Source: Rhizobium sp. | Lineage (GTDB): Bacteria > Pseudomonadota > Alphaproteobacteria > Rhizobiales > Rhizobiaceae | Length of the DNA stretch: 43,827 nucleotides | Assembly: GCA_020621905.1 (NCBI GenBank) | Contig: JAHRYZ010000004.1 | Coordinates: 1-43,827 of the forward strand | Direction: 5' to 3' | Shown: positions 17,036-26,545 of the stretch, piece by piece | Numbering within the stretch: position 1 is the stretch's first letter | Layout: each line of letters starts with the position of its first letter | Notes under the pieces: model-generated | Seen by the model: only the letters and a program-made list of their open reading frames with translations | Databases searched by the model: none | What the model was told of the DNA's origin: nothing | Program-made: the position numbers and the translations under genes

Positions 17036-19135
17036 ATGACATTCAAAGACAAGTCCAGGCGCCCCGGACCGAAAACGTCCGACCGCGGCGGCAAGCCGCT
17101 CACCCGTAAGCCGAGCACGGCAACCGACAAGCCTGCGCCCAAGGCAGCCAGGGCGCAGGCCTCGGTCGATGCCGAAGACGGCGTCAAGCCGGAGCGCATT
17201 TCCAAGCTGCTCGCACGCGCCGGCGTCGCTTCGCGGCGCGATATCGAGCGCATGGTCATGGAAGGCCGCGTAACCCTGAACGGCAAGGTCCTCGACACGC
17301 CGGTCGTCAACGCGACCTTTGCCGATGCGATCGAGGTCGACGGCCAGCCGATCCGCGGCATCGAGCGCACGCGCCTCTGGCTCTACCACAAGCCGGCCGG
17401 CCTGGTGACCACCAATGCCGATCCGGAAGGCCGCCCGACGGTCTTCGAAAACCTGCCGGAAGACCTGCCGCGCGTCATGTCCATCGGCCGCCTCGACATC
17501 AATACCGAAGGCCTGCTGCTGCTCACCAATGACGGCGGGCTCGCCCGTGTTCTGGAGCTGCCGACCACCGGCTGGCTGCGCCGCTACCGCGTGCGTGCCT
17601 ATGGCGAGATCGACCAGCCGGCGCTCGACAAGCTGAAGGAAGGCATTGCCGTCGACGGCGTGCTCTACGGCGCGATCGACGCCACGCTCGACCGCAAGCA
17701 GGGCCACAATGTCTGGATCACCATGGGTCTTCGCGAAGGCAAGAACCGCGAGATCAAGAACGTGCTCGGCGCGCTCGGTCTCGAGGTCAACCGCCTGATC
17801 CGCATTTCCTACGGCCCGTTCCAGCTCGGCGACCTGCCCGAGGCCAAGGTGGTCGAGGTGCGCGGACGCATGCTGCGCGACCAGCTCGGCCCCCGCCTGA
17901 TCGAGGAGGCCAAGGCCAATTTCGATGCGCCGATCTTCGATCACGGCGCAGGCGACGAGGAAGAGGAGGCCGCTCCCGCGAAGGCCCGGCCGGCGAAGTC
18001 CGAATGGGCACGCGAGGAAAAGCCGCGTGGCGAAGGCCGGCGTGAGGGCAAGCCCGAAGACCGCCGCGAACAGGCGCTCGGCCGTCTCGACACGCGCCGC
18101 GACGAACCGCGCGGCAAGCCGCAGGGCAAACGCGCCGGCGACGACCGCGGCAAGGGCGGCTTCGGCGAGAAGCGCGGCTTTGGCCCGCGTGCCGATCGTA
18201 GCGACAGCCGTGGTGATTTCGCCGACAAGCCGCGCCGCACGCCGGGTTCGTCGCGCACCGCCAATGTCTGGATGGCGCCCGGCGCCCGTCCTGTCTCGGA
18301 GAAGAAGGCCGGCGAGGCCGCCGCTGCGGAGAAGCGTCCGCCCCGTGCCCGACCCGACGGTTCCGTCGACAAGCGCTACGGCCGCAACAAGGACGGCAAG
18401 CCGACCAAGTCGCTCAACCGTTTCGATCCCGACCGCAAGGGCAAGTCCGACTACGGCCGTCCCGATCCGGGTCCGCGCGTGCTGGTCAGCCGCACCCGCG
18501 ATGAAGAGGGCGAATGGATTCGCTCCGAGGAGCCCGTACGGGGCAAGGACGACGCGGGTTTTGGCGGAAAGCGCGATTTTGGCGGCCGTCCCGATCGTGG
18601 CGACCGTTCCGAGCGTCCGGCACGCACCGGCGACCGGCCCCGCAGCGACCGGCCCCGCAGCGACCGTCCGCGTGGCGATGGCCCGCGCGAGGGTCGTCCC
18701 TACGAGGCCCGTGCCCGTGACGACCGCCCGCGCGGCGACCGGCCCTTTGGCGACAAGCCGCGCGGCCCCCGCAGCGCTGACGACCGTCCCCGCGGCGATC
18801 GCCCGTTCGGTGACAAGCCGCGTGGCCCGCGCAGTACCGACAGCCGCCCGGCCGGTGACCGTCCGTATGGTGACAAGCCGCGCGCGCCTCGCAGCGCCGA
18901 CAGCCGTCCGGCAGGCGACCGTCCGTTTGGCGACAAGCCGCGCGGACCCCGCAGCGACAGCCGCCCGGCAGGCGACCGTCCGTTCGGTGACAAGCCGAGG
19001 GGCAGCAAGCCCGTCGGTGGCAAGCCCGGCGGAAAGCCCGGTGGTCCGAAGCCGTTCTCCGGCAAGCCGCGGGGCGACCGTCCGGGCGGCGGCAAGCCCT
19101 CCGGTGGCCGTGGCCCGGCCAAGGGCAAGAGGTAA
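17036..19135 (+). CDS. rluB: RsuA/RluB family pseudouridine synthase with very long repeat-rich tail
   Basis: 699-residue protein. Residues 50-110 are an S4 RNA-binding domain (ERISKLLARAGVASRRDIER), and 115-290 the RsuA/RluB catalytic domain with Asp154 in GRLDINTEGLLLLTNDG and the REGKNREIKNVL segment. This core most likely makes the 23S rRNA pseudouridine of helix 90 (RluB type). From about residue 300 to the end runs a 400-residue Arg/Gly/Asp/Pro/Lys-rich, disordered tail, including about five copies of a 20-residue unit (bases 18719-19011). Such tails are common but shorter in rhizobial relatives and may bind RNA. rsmD follows 6 bp after the stop, so they form a ribosomal RNA modification operon. 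Confidence 0.92.
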   Translation: MTFKDKSRRPGPKTSDRGGKPLTRKPSTATDKPAPKAARAQASVDAEDGVKPERISKLLARAGVASRRDIERMVMEGRVTLNGKVLDTPVVNATFADAIEVDGQPIRGIERTRLWLYHKPAGLVTTNADPEGRPTVFENLPEDLPRVMSIGRLDINTEGLLLLTNDGGLARVLELPTTGWLRRYRVRAYGEIDQPALDKLKEGIAVDGVLYGAIDATLDRKQGHNVWITMGLREGKNREIKNVLGALGLEVNRLIRISYGPFQLGDLPEAKVVEVRGRMLRDQLGPRLIEEAKANFDAPIFDHGAGDEEEEAAPAKARPAKSEWAREEKPRGEGRREGKPEDRREQALGRLDTRRDEPRGKPQGKRAGDDRGKGGFGEKRGFGPRADRSDSRGDFADKPRRTPGSSRTANVWMAPGARPVSEKKAGEAAAAEKRPPRARPDGSVDKRYGRNKDGKPTKSLNRFDPDRKGKSDYGRPDPGPRVLVSRTRDEEGEWIRSEEPVRGKDDAGFGGKRDFGGRPDRGDRSERPARTGDRPRSDRPRSDRPRGDGPREGRPYEARARDDRPRGDRPFGDKPRGPRSADDRPRGDRPFGDKPRGPRSTDSRPAGDRPYGDKPRAPRSADSRPAGDRPFGDKPRGPRSDSRPAGDRPFGDKPRGSKPVGGKPGGKPGGPKPFSGKPRGDRPGGGKPSGGRGPAKGKR
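18719..19011 (+). repeat. 60-bp tandem repeat inside the pseudouridine synthase gene
   Basis: Five consecutive in-frame units of 60 bp (one of 57) encode D(D/S)RP(R/A)GDRP(F/Y)GDKPRGPRS-x. The unit starts lie at 18719, 18779, 18839, 18899 and 18956. Units differ mainly at third positions and at the R/A and D/S sites, so the array is under protein-level constraint and can change length by slippage or recombination. Confidence 0.88.
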
Positions 19136-19141
19136 GGCGCG

Positions 19142-19702
19142 GTGCGGATCGTCGGCGGTGAATTTCGCGGCCGTGTCCTGGCCGCGCCGAAATCCAATGC
19201 GATCCGGCCCACCACGGACCGGACGCGCGAAAGCCTGTTCAACATCCTGGCGCACGCCCATCCGGGCGTGCTCGACGCCACCCGGGTCCTTGATCTCTTC
19301 GCCGGCACCGGCGCTGTCGGCATAGAGGCCCTGTCGCGCGGCGCCAAGTCTGCCCTGTTCGTCGAAAACAGCGTCGAAGGCCGCAGCCTGCTGTGGCAGA
19401 ACATCGACGCCCTCGGCCTGCATGGCCGGGCCCGCATCCTGCGCCGCGACGCGACTGATCTCGGCCCTGCCTCCAACATCGAGCCGTTCCAGCTGGTGTT
19501 CGCCGACCCGCCCTATGGAAAGGGGCTGGGAGAAAAGGCGCTTTTCGCCGCCCATGCCGGCGGCTGGCTGGCGCCGGGGGCCATCGCCATTCTCGAGGAG
19601 CGGGCCGACGCCCAGGTCATCGTCGATCCCGTGTTCAAATTCATCGAGGAACGCAGCTTCGGCGACACGAAAATGTACTTCTTTTCCTATAGGCCTGCCT
19701 GA
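19142..19702 (+). CDS. rsmD: 16S rRNA (guanine(966)-N(2))-methyltransferase RsmD
   Basis: 186-residue SAM-dependent methyltransferase acting on G966 of 16S rRNA. The SAM site is VLDLFAGTGAVGIEALSRGA (about 49-68), the catalytic motif is FADPPYGKGL, and the N terminus MRIVGGEFRGR is typical. The start is GTG 19142 with AAGAGGTAAGG upstream, only 6 bp after the pseudouridine synthase stop, which points to co-translation. Confidence 0.95.
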   Translation: MRIVGGEFRGRVLAAPKSNAIRPTTDRTRESLFNILAHAHPGVLDATRVLDLFAGTGAVGIEALSRGAKSALFVENSVEGRSLLWQNIDALGLHGRARILRRDATDLGPASNIEPFQLVFADPPYGKGLGEKALFAAHAGGWLAPGAIAILEERADAQVIVDPVFKFIEERSFGDTKMYFFSYRPA

Positions 19703-19726
19703 CACGTCATTCAGGGAAAGTCCGCC

Positions 19727-20611
19727 ATGCTAGATGAGAATGCTTTGACCGTCGCCGTGCCGCCCGTGCGGCCGGCAGGCGGGCCGTCGATCGGTCTGGC
19801 GCTCGGCGCCGGCGGGGCGCGGGGCTTCGCGCAGATCCCGGTGATCGAGGCATTCGACGAACTGGGCCTCAAGCCGGCAGTGATCGTCGGTTCTTCCATG
19901 GGCGCGATCCTGGGAGCGGGGATGGCGGCCGGCATGACCGGCAGGGAAATCCGCGACTACACGGTGGAAACCATCGGCCACCGCGGCTCGGTGGTCAGCC
20001 GGCTGTGGGGCCTGGGGCCGTCCACCATGCGCGATGCGCTGGGCGGCTTCAAGCTTGGCCAGTTCAACCTCGAGCGCATTCTCAAGGCGTTCCTTCCCAA
20101 GGAAATCCCGAGCGACTTTGCCGCGCTGAAGATCCCGTTCAAGGCGATCGCCACGGATTACTACGGCCAGTGCGAGGTGGTCTGCGACAGCGGCGATCTT
20201 TACGAAGCGCTGGCGGCTTCGGCGGCCATTCCGGCCCTCTTCATGCCGATCCACCGCGACGACCGGCTGATGGTCGATGGTGGCATCTTCAATCCAGTGC
20301 CCTATGATCACCTGAGCGGTCTGGCCGACATCATCGTCGGCGTCGACGTGATCGGCGGGCCGGACACGGCGGGCAGCTTCGTGCCGAACCGGATCGACAG
20401 CCTGCTCGGCGCAACCCAGCTGCTCATGCAGTCGAATGTCGCGCTGAAGATGAAACTCTGCCAGCCCGACATCTACCTGCGGCCCGAGGTGAACGCCTTT
20501 CGCGTTCTCGATCTGTTGAAGGCCCGCCAGATCATCGAGGTGAACGAGGTGATCAAGGACCAGTTCAAGCGCGACCTCGAGGCGAGGATGGAGGATTTCA
20601 TCCGCCGCTGA
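19727..20611 (+). CDS. Patatin-like phospholipase (RssA family)
   Basis: 294-residue serine hydrolase of the patatin type. The oxyanion loop is LGAGGARG (26-33), the nucleophile elbow GSSMG (Ser57), and the dyad Asp is in DGGIFNP (Asp184). No signal peptide is seen, so it is probably cytoplasmic or membrane-associated. The likely activity is lipid acyl hydrolysis; natural substrate unknown. It lies 24 bp after rsmD on the same strand and converges with the antiporter gene 8 bp away. Confidence 0.9.
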   Translation: MLDENALTVAVPPVRPAGGPSIGLALGAGGARGFAQIPVIEAFDELGLKPAVIVGSSMGAILGAGMAAGMTGREIRDYTVETIGHRGSVVSRLWGLGPSTMRDALGGFKLGQFNLERILKAFLPKEIPSDFAALKIPFKAIATDYYGQCEVVCDSGDLYEALAASAAIPALFMPIHRDDRLMVDGGIFNPVPYDHLSGLADIIVGVDVIGGPDTAGSFVPNRIDSLLGATQLLMQSNVALKMKLCQPDIYLRPEVNAFRVLDLLKARQIIEVNEVIKDQFKRDLEARMEDFIRR

Positions 20612-20619
20612 GATCTTGG

Positions 20620-22435
20620 TCAGGCACCGTTGTCATCCGGCCCGACCGTCTCGGCTTCCAGCAGCCGCGCCGCACGCTTCGGCTTGACCAGCGGCTCGGG
20701 CCGGACGGGACGGTTGTGCAGCATGTGGCGACCGGCCTGCAGCCCCTCGGTGGCCTGGATCTTGAGTCGTTCCTCGTCGCGGCGGCGAATATCCTCGCCG
20801 ATCGCATAGGCCTCGTCCTCGCTGACGCCGAGCGCCTCGATCGTGCGGCGCCCGAACAGCAGGCCGGATTCCAGCGTTTCGCGCAGTTCGTATTCGACAT
20901 CGCGCTTTCTGAGCGAAATGCTGTGCACGCGGTCATAGGCGCGCACGAAAAGCCGGGTTTCGGGATATTCCGCCCGGATCATGTCGACGATCCGGTCGGT
21001 GATCTCACGCTTCTGGGTGCAGACGGCGACAATTTTCGCCCGTTCGATGCCGGCGGCGCGAAGCACGTCGAGCCGCGCGCCGTCGCCGAAATAGATGCGG
21101 AAGCCGAAGGCCGCAGCCTGTCGGATGCGGTCGGCCGAATCGTCGATGATCGTCACGTCGCGGCCGCTGGCGAGCAGGATCTGCGCGGATATCTGGGCGA
21201 AGCGGGAAAAGCCGATGATCAGCACGTCGGACCCGGCGCCCTCGAAGTCCTCCTCCATCTCCTCGCGTTCCGTTTCGCTGGTGAGGCGGCGGGTGATCAG
21301 CGAGCCGAAGGGCATCAGCGCCATGGAGAGCGTGACGATGGCGATCAGCAGCGACGAGGTGCTGGCACTGATCAGCCCCCCGACGGCGGCGGTGGTGAAG
21401 AGCACGAAGCCGAACTCGCCGCCCTGCGGCAGCAGCAGCGCGATGCGGATCGCATCGTCGTGGCCGGAGCCGGTCAACCGGCAGAGCCCGTAGAGGACGA
21501 GGGCCTTGATCGCCATCAGCGCGGGCACGGCAATCAGCACGACGGCCAGATTGTCCCAGATGACGTCGAGTTGCATCGAAAGCCCGACCGCCATGAAGAA
21601 CAGCGCCAGCAGCAGGCCGCGGAACGGTTCGATGTCGGCCCCGAGTTCATGTCGATAGGACGATTCCGCCAGCATCACCCGACAGGAAGGCGCCCATGGC
21701 CATCGACAGGCCGGCCGCCTGCATCAGCATGGCCGACCCCATGACGACGAAGAGGGCCGCGGCGATCATCACCTCGCGCGCTCCGGTGCGGGCGATGACC
21801 TGGAACATCGGGGTCAACAGGAAACGCCCGGCCATGATCGTCGCTATGATCGCGGCGACCGAGACCGCGATGTCGATGAGGGCGGATTGCTGGTCGCCCT
21901 CGGTGTTGCCGCCAAGGATCGACACCATGGCGAGCAGCGGCACGATGGCGATGTCCTGAAGAAGCAGGATCGAAAAGGCGCGCTGGCCGTGCCGGCTGTT
22001 CACGTCGCCGTTGTCGTTGAGGATCTGCAGCGCGAAGGCGGTCGAGGACAGGGCAAGGCCGAAGCCGGCCACCATCGCGCCGCGCCAGTCGGCAAGGCCG
22101 GCCATGAGGCAGGCTGAGGTCAGCACGAGGCCGGTCAGCACCACCTGCGCCGTGCCGAGGCCGAATATGTCGTGGCGCATGTGCCACAGGCGCGTGGGCT
22201 TGAGTTCGAGCCCGATGATGAACAGCAGGAAGACCACGCCGAGCTCCGCCACGGCGAGGATGTCCTCCGTGCCGGTGATGAGATGGGCGATCGGGCCGAT
22301 CATGACGCCGGCGGCCAGATAGCCGAGCACCGTGCCCAGCCCGAGCTTGCGGAAGACCGGCGCCGCGACGATAGCGCCGCCCAGCAACAGCAGCGTTTCC
22401 GCGAAAAGCGCCTCGGCTCCTGTCGACAATCGCAT
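20620..22435 (-). CDS. CPA2 family monovalent cation:proton antiporter (KefB/C-like), frameshifted
   Basis: Membrane antiporter of about 605 residues: an N-terminal transmembrane unit with 12 or so helices (GLGTVLGYLAAGVMIGPIA, FLLFIIGLELKPTRLWHMR, and SILLLQDIAIVPLLAMVS are the Kef/CPA2 signatures), then an RCK/TrkA-N nucleotide domain (DVLIIGFSRFAQISAQILLASG with a Rossmann glycine pattern) and a charged tail. The frame breaks near 21676-21682: GAFLSG should continue VMLAESSYRHELGA. Two bases are missing, or one is extra, there. Start ATG has AGGAGAG. It probably exports K+ and balances pH. It is the only gene on this strand between the convergent patatin gene and the divergent tldE gene. 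Confidence 0.88.
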
Positions 22436-22537
22436 GCTCTCCTGTGTTTGTGATCGCTCTCAGGCCGGTGAATCGCGGCGGACCCTTGATGCCTTTCGTA
22501 ATGCACAATAAATGGAGCGGGAATGAAAGGCCAAATC

Positions 22538-23884
22538 ATGTCCAGCCAGATCGATTCCGCCAGCCTCCTCTCCCGCGCCGAGGAACTCGTCGCGCTCGCC
22601 CTGAAAGCCGGCGCCGACAGCGCCGACGCCGTGGTCCTGCGCTCCCGCTCGACCTCGGTCAGCGTGCGTCTCGGCAAGGTCGAGCAGACCGACGCCTCCG
22701 AAGGCGACGATTTCTCGCTGAGGGTCTTCATCGGCAAGCAGGTCGCCAGCGTCTCGGCCAATCCGGGCTTCGACCTCAAGGTGCTGGCCGAGCGCGCCGT
22801 CGCCATGGCGAAGGTCTCGCCGGAAGATCCCTATGCGGGCCTTGCCGACGCGTCCGATCTCGCCCGCTCGATGATCGATCTCGACCTGTTCGACCCGACG
22901 GAAGTGTCGAGCGACATGCTGCGCGAGGCCGCCCTTTCGATGGAAGCGGCAGCCCTCGGCGTCGAAGGCGTCAGCAATTCGGCCGGGGCCGGTGCGTCCG
23001 CCGGCATGGGCGGCATGGTGCTCGTCACCTCGCACGGCTTTTCCGGCAGCTACATGGCCTCCCGCTTCAGCCGGTCCGTCGGCGTGATTGCCGGCGAAGG
23101 CACGCGCATGGAGCGCGACCACGATTTCGACAGCCGCCTCTATTTCGCCGAACTCGATGCGCCGGAAGCCATCGGCCGCCGCGCCGGCGAGCGCGTGGTC
23201 AAGCGGATCAACCCGCGCCAGGTGCCGACGGACAAGGACGTGACCGTCGTGTTCGACCCGCGCGTTGCGCGCGGTTTCGTCGGCCACATTGCCGGCGCCA
23301 TCAACGGCGCCTCGGTGGCCCGCAAGACATCCTTCCTGCGCGACCGCATGGGCGAACAGGTGCTCAAGGCCGGGCTGAACATCACCGACGATCCGCTGAA
23401 AGTGCGGGGCTCCGCCTCGCGTCCGTTCGACGGCGAGGGCGTGCGCGGCGAGAAGCTGACGATGATCGAGGACGGCGTGCTCACGCACTGGTTCCTCTCG
23501 TCTTCGGCAGCCCGCGAACTCGGGCTGCACACCAACGGCCGCGGCGCGCGCGGGGGAACCTCGGTTTCTCCCACCTCCACCAACCTTGCGCTCGAGCCCG
23601 GAACGATCTCGCCCGAGGATCTGATCCGCCAGGTCGGCAACGGCTTCTACGTGACCGAACTGATCGGCCAGGGCGTCGACATGATCACCGGCGAATACAG
23701 CCGCGGCGCCACCGGCTTCTGGATCGAGAACGGCGAACTGACCTATCCGGTTTCCGAGGTGACGATCGCCTCGAACCTCAAGGACATATTCATGCGGGTC
23801 ACGCCGGCAAGCGACATCGACCGCAAGTTCGGCGTCGCCGCCCCGACGATCGCCATCGAGGGCATGACGCTTGCAGGGCGCTGA
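22538..23884 (+). CDS. pmbA: TldE/PmbA family metalloprotease-related protein
   Basis: 448-residue member of the TldD/PmbA family. Pairs of these proteins degrade unfolded or antitoxin-like peptides and mature microcin-type peptides. Features are VRLGKVEQTDASEGDDFSLR in the N-terminal half, and GGTSVSPTSTNLALEPG plus NGFYVTELIGQGVDMITGEYS in the C-terminal half. The HExxxH zinc motif of TldD is not seen, so it is the TldE (PmbA) partner type; a TldD gene would be elsewhere. ATG 22538 with AAAGG upstream is taken, with 22523 (GGAG upstream) as alternative. It heads the operon with cysQ, the DUF4170 gene, waaA and lpxK. Confidence 0.9.
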   Translation: MSSQIDSASLLSRAEELVALALKAGADSADAVVLRSRSTSVSVRLGKVEQTDASEGDDFSLRVFIGKQVASVSANPGFDLKVLAERAVAMAKVSPEDPYAGLADASDLARSMIDLDLFDPTEVSSDMLREAALSMEAAALGVEGVSNSAGAGASAGMGGMVLVTSHGFSGSYMASRFSRSVGVIAGEGTRMERDHDFDSRLYFAELDAPEAIGRRAGERVVKRINPRQVPTDKDVTVVFDPRVARGFVGHIAGAINGASVARKTSFLRDRMGEQVLKAGLNITDDPLKVRGSASRPFDGEGVRGEKLTMIEDGVLTHWFLSSSAARELGLHTNGRGARGGTSVSPTSTNLALEPGTISPEDLIRQVGNGFYVTELIGQGVDMITGEYSRGATGFWIENGELTYPVSEVTIASNLKDIFMRVTPASDIDRKFGVAAPTIAIEGMTLAGR

Positions 23885-23923
23885 CGGGCGGACGAACGAG
23901 ACGGCGGGCCGAAAGAGGCAGGA

Positions 23924-24733
23924 ATGACAGGCAGGACGACCATGGACTGGCAGGCGGACATGACACTGATCGCCACGGCCGCGCGCGAAGCGGGCGCAGT
24001 GGCGCTCAGCTATTTCGGCCAGTCGCCGGAAGTGTGGTGGAAGAACGAGGGCCATTCGCCGGTCAGTGCCGCCGACTATGCGGCCAACCGCTGCCTTGAG
24101 GAGAAACTGCGCAAGGCCCGCCCGCGCTATGGCTGGCTGTCGGAGGAAACCGACGACGATCCGGCGCGGCTCGCCTGCGATACGCTCTTCGTCGTCGATC
24201 CGATCGACGGCACGCGCGCCTTCATCAACGGCCGCAAGACCTGGTGCGTCAGCGTCGCGGTCGTGCATCATGGCAGGCCGGTGGCCGGCGTGCTGGTCGC
24301 GCCGGCGCTCGACGAGGAATTCGCGGCCTGCCTCGGCGGCCCCGCTCTGAAGAACGGCCAGCCGATCACGGTTGCCGCGCACCGGCCGGACGAGCGTCTG
24401 CGCGTCGCCACCCCGCAGGATATCGTCTCGGCCTTCGATGCCGAGATCCGCACCCGCATCGAGCGGGTCGAGCATATCCCGTCGCTCGCCTATCGCCTGG
24501 CCATGGTCGCCGAAGGTCGGATCGACGCCACCCTGGTCAAGCGCAATTCGCATGACTGGGATCTCGCCGCCGCCGACCTCATCCTCGAGCGCGCCGGCGG
24601 GCGGCTCGTCGATCTTGCCGGCGAGCTGTTGTGCTACAATCGCGCCGACGTGAGCCATGGCGAGCTCTGCGCCGCGATCGACGCCGAACTGCCGGACCTT
24701 TTGAAACATCTCCTGCTCCTGCCGCGCGGTTGA
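23924..24733 (+). CDS. cysQ: Inositol monophosphatase family protein, CysQ-like 3'(2'),5'-bisphosphate nucleotidase
   Basis: 269-residue Mg-dependent phosphatase. The family's metal site is clear: SEE (Glu74/75), DPIDGTRAF (Asp92, Ile94, Asp95, Gly96, Thr97), and SHDWDLAAADLILERAGG (Asp in WDLAA) near residue 210. In this family CysQ recycles PAP from sulfate assimilation, while others act on inositol phosphates; the position in an LPS cluster is standard in rhizobia. ATG 23924 has AAAGAGGCAGGA upstream. Confidence 0.88.
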   Translation: MTGRTTMDWQADMTLIATAAREAGAVALSYFGQSPEVWWKNEGHSPVSAADYAANRCLEEKLRKARPRYGWLSEETDDDPARLACDTLFVVDPIDGTRAFINGRKTWCVSVAVVHHGRPVAGVLVAPALDEEFAACLGGPALKNGQPITVAAHRPDERLRVATPQDIVSAFDAEIRTRIERVEHIPSLAYRLAMVAEGRIDATLVKRNSHDWDLAAADLILERAGGRLVDLAGELLCYNRADVSHGELCAAIDAELPDLLKHLLLLPRG

Positions 24734-24794
24734 CCTTTTCTGCGAAATCGAGCAGAGGAGGGAGGGAGAAAATGCGAACGGAAAGAAACCGAGA

Positions 24795-25043
24795 ATGACG
24801 GAATCCAGCGACAACAAGCAGCTTCTTCACCTCGTCTTCGGCGGCGAATTGTCGAGCCTGGAAGACGTTCAGTTCCGCGACCTGAACGCCCTCGACATTG
24901 TCGGCATGTTCCCCGATTATGCGAGCGCGCTCGTCGCCTGGAAGGCCAAGGCCCAGCAGACCGTCGACAACGCCCATATGCGCTATTTCATCGTGCATAT
25001 GCATCGCCTGCTCACCCCCGGTGGCAAGACGATCGAGAGCTGA
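24795..25043 (+). CDS. DUF4170 family protein
   Basis: 82-residue soluble protein matching the DUF4170 family of alphaproteobacteria: LLHLVFGGELSSLEDVQFRDL, then LDIVGMFPDYASALVAWKAKAQ and DNAHMRYFIVHMHRLL. It always sits near waaA/lpxK in rhizobia, suggesting a link to lipid A or LPS assembly, but no activity is known. It has AAAGAAACCGAGA upstream of ATG 24795; the gap to cysQ is 61 bp. Confidence 0.88.
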   Translation: MTESSDNKQLLHLVFGGELSSLEDVQFRDLNALDIVGMFPDYASALVAWKAKAQQTVDNAHMRYFIVHMHRLLTPGGKTIES

Positions 25044-25195
25044 GGACTTTTTTCGGTAGCGGTCTGTGGAAGATGTCCCGGGCCGTTGCCGCGTGTCACT
25101 TTTAAAACGTAGTTTTGAAGCATCAGAAGTTTTTGCGTAGCCACCCCCGGAAAGGGCGAAATGGCGTTCATGGTGAACAGAAACGGTCCCGAACA

Positions 25196-26521
25196 ATGGC
25201 GCTGAGCGACGGTCTGGCATCGTTGGCCATTGCCTCCTACGGCTGGGCGGGCATTGCTGCCTATCCGCTGACGGGGCCGCTCCTGGCCTTGCGCGCCGCC
25301 AAGGGCAAGGAAGACCGCACCCGCCGCCTGGAGCGCTTCGGTTACCCGGCGATCGACCGGCCGTCGGGTCCGCTCGTGTGGATGCATGCCGCGAGCGTCG
25401 GCGAGACGCTCGCCATCGTGCCGCTGATGCGGGAACTGCGCCGCCGCGACATCAATGTCGCTTTTGACCACCGGTACCGGTACCTCGGCCGAACTCGCGC
25501 GCTTCCGGCTCGACGGCGAGATCCTGCACCAATACGTGCCGCTCGACGTGAAGCCGGCGGTGCGCCGCTTTCTCAGCTACTGGCAGCCGGATGTCGCCAT
25601 CTCGGTGGAATCCGAGATCTGGCCGACCACGCTGATGGAGCTTCACAAGCGGCATATTCCGCAGATCCTGGTCAACGCCCGTATATCCGATCGCTCCTTT
25701 GCCCGCTGGCAGCGTCATTCTTCCATTGCCGAGGCGCTGTTCTCGCGCCTCGCGCTGGTGATCGCCCAGTCCGACCTGGATGCGGAGCGGTTCCGCGATC
25801 TCGGCGCCTGGCCGGTCAACGTCTCCGGAAACATCAAGGTCGACGGCGATGCACCGCCCTGCGACGACGCTGTTCTGGAGCGCTATCGCCAGCAGATCGG
25901 CGATCGCAAGACCTGGGCGGCCATCTCGACTTTCGATGGCGAAGAGAAGATCGCCACCATGGTGCACCGGGCGCTCAAGGCGCATACCGGTCTGCTGTCG
26001 ATCGTCGTGCCGCGCCATCGGAACGCGCCGACGAGATCGAGGCGATGATGGTGGAAAAAGGCATGAAGGTCGCGCGGCGCACCCGCGACGATGTGATCAC
26101 GCCGGACGTCGACGTGCTGCTCGGCGACACGATCGGCGAAATGGGCCTCTATCTCCGCCTGACCGAGATCGCCTTCGTCGGCCGCTCGCTGACCGGCGAG
26201 GGTGGGCAGAACCCGCTGGAGCCGGCCATGCTCGGTTGCGCGGTGCTTGCCGGCCCCAAGGTCGGAAATTTCCGCGAAAGCTACCAGCGGCTGGTGCGCA
26301 GCGGCAGCGCCCGCATCGTGCGTGACGCCGAGATGCTGGCCAAGGCGGTGCATTTCCTGATGACCAACGATCTCGCCCGCCACAAGATGATCGACGCCGG
26401 CATGGAGAGCATGCAGGAAATGCGCGGTGCGCTGATGGCGACGGTCAAGGGCCTGGAGCCCTACATCAATCCGCTGACCGTCAAGGCCAAGCTCGAACCG
26501 CGCGCCGCGCGCCGCGGCTGA
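25196..26521 (+). CDS. waaA: 3-deoxy-D-manno-octulosonic acid (Kdo) transferase WaaA/KdtA, two frameshifts
   Basis: Inner-membrane-associated glycosyltransferase (GT30) that adds Kdo to lipid A precursor. The N-terminal hydrophobic anchor (residues 1-30) precedes WMHAASVGETLAIVPL, whose Glu is the catalytic base, then TTGTGTSAELAR and the C-terminal FVGRSLTGEGGQNPLEPAMLG donor loop. The frame is broken near 25458-25466 (DINV should run into LLTTGTGT) and near 26015-26020, where PRHPERADEIEA needs one more base (CATCGG for CATCCGG). About 440 residues when repaired. The gene is essential for LPS, so sequence error is likely. Ribosome site before ATG 25196 is weak. Confidence 0.92.
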   Translation: MALSDGLASLAIASYGWAGIAAYPLTGPLLALRAAKGKEDRTRRLERFGYPAIDRPSGPLVWMHAASVGETLAIVPLMRELRRRDINVAFDHRYRYLGRTRALPARRRDPAPIRAARREAGGAPLSQLLAAGCRHLGGIRDLADHADGASQAAYSADPGQRPYIRSLLCPLAASFFHCRGAVLAPRAGDRPVRPGCGAVPRSRRLAGQRLRKHQGRRRCTALRRRCSGALSPADRRSQDLGGHLDFRWRREDRHHGAPGAQGAYRSAVDRRAAPSERADEIEAMMVEKGMKVARRTRDDVITPDVDVLLGDTIGEMGLYLRLTEIAFVGRSLTGEGGQNPLEPAMLGCAVLAGPKVGNFRESYQRLVRSGSARIVRDAEMLAKAVHFLMTNDLARHKMIDAGMESMQEMRGALMATVKGLEPYINPLTVKAKLEPRAARRG

Positions 26522-26545
26522 AAATCGTTTCCGGGGGGAGTGATC

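Noticed and set aside
18719..19011. CRISPR-like array
   Set aside because: The 60-bp units are in-frame, contiguous and coding, with no spacers.
16982..19705. Very long minus-strand frame over the pseudouridine synthase and rsmD genes
   Set aside because: It mirrors the GC-rich repeat-bearing genes on the plus strand, and both of those have clear families and starts.
22460..24817. 785-codon minus-strand frame over tldE and cysQ
   Set aside because: It is antisense to two conserved genes with motifs, and its composition is typical of a shadow frame.
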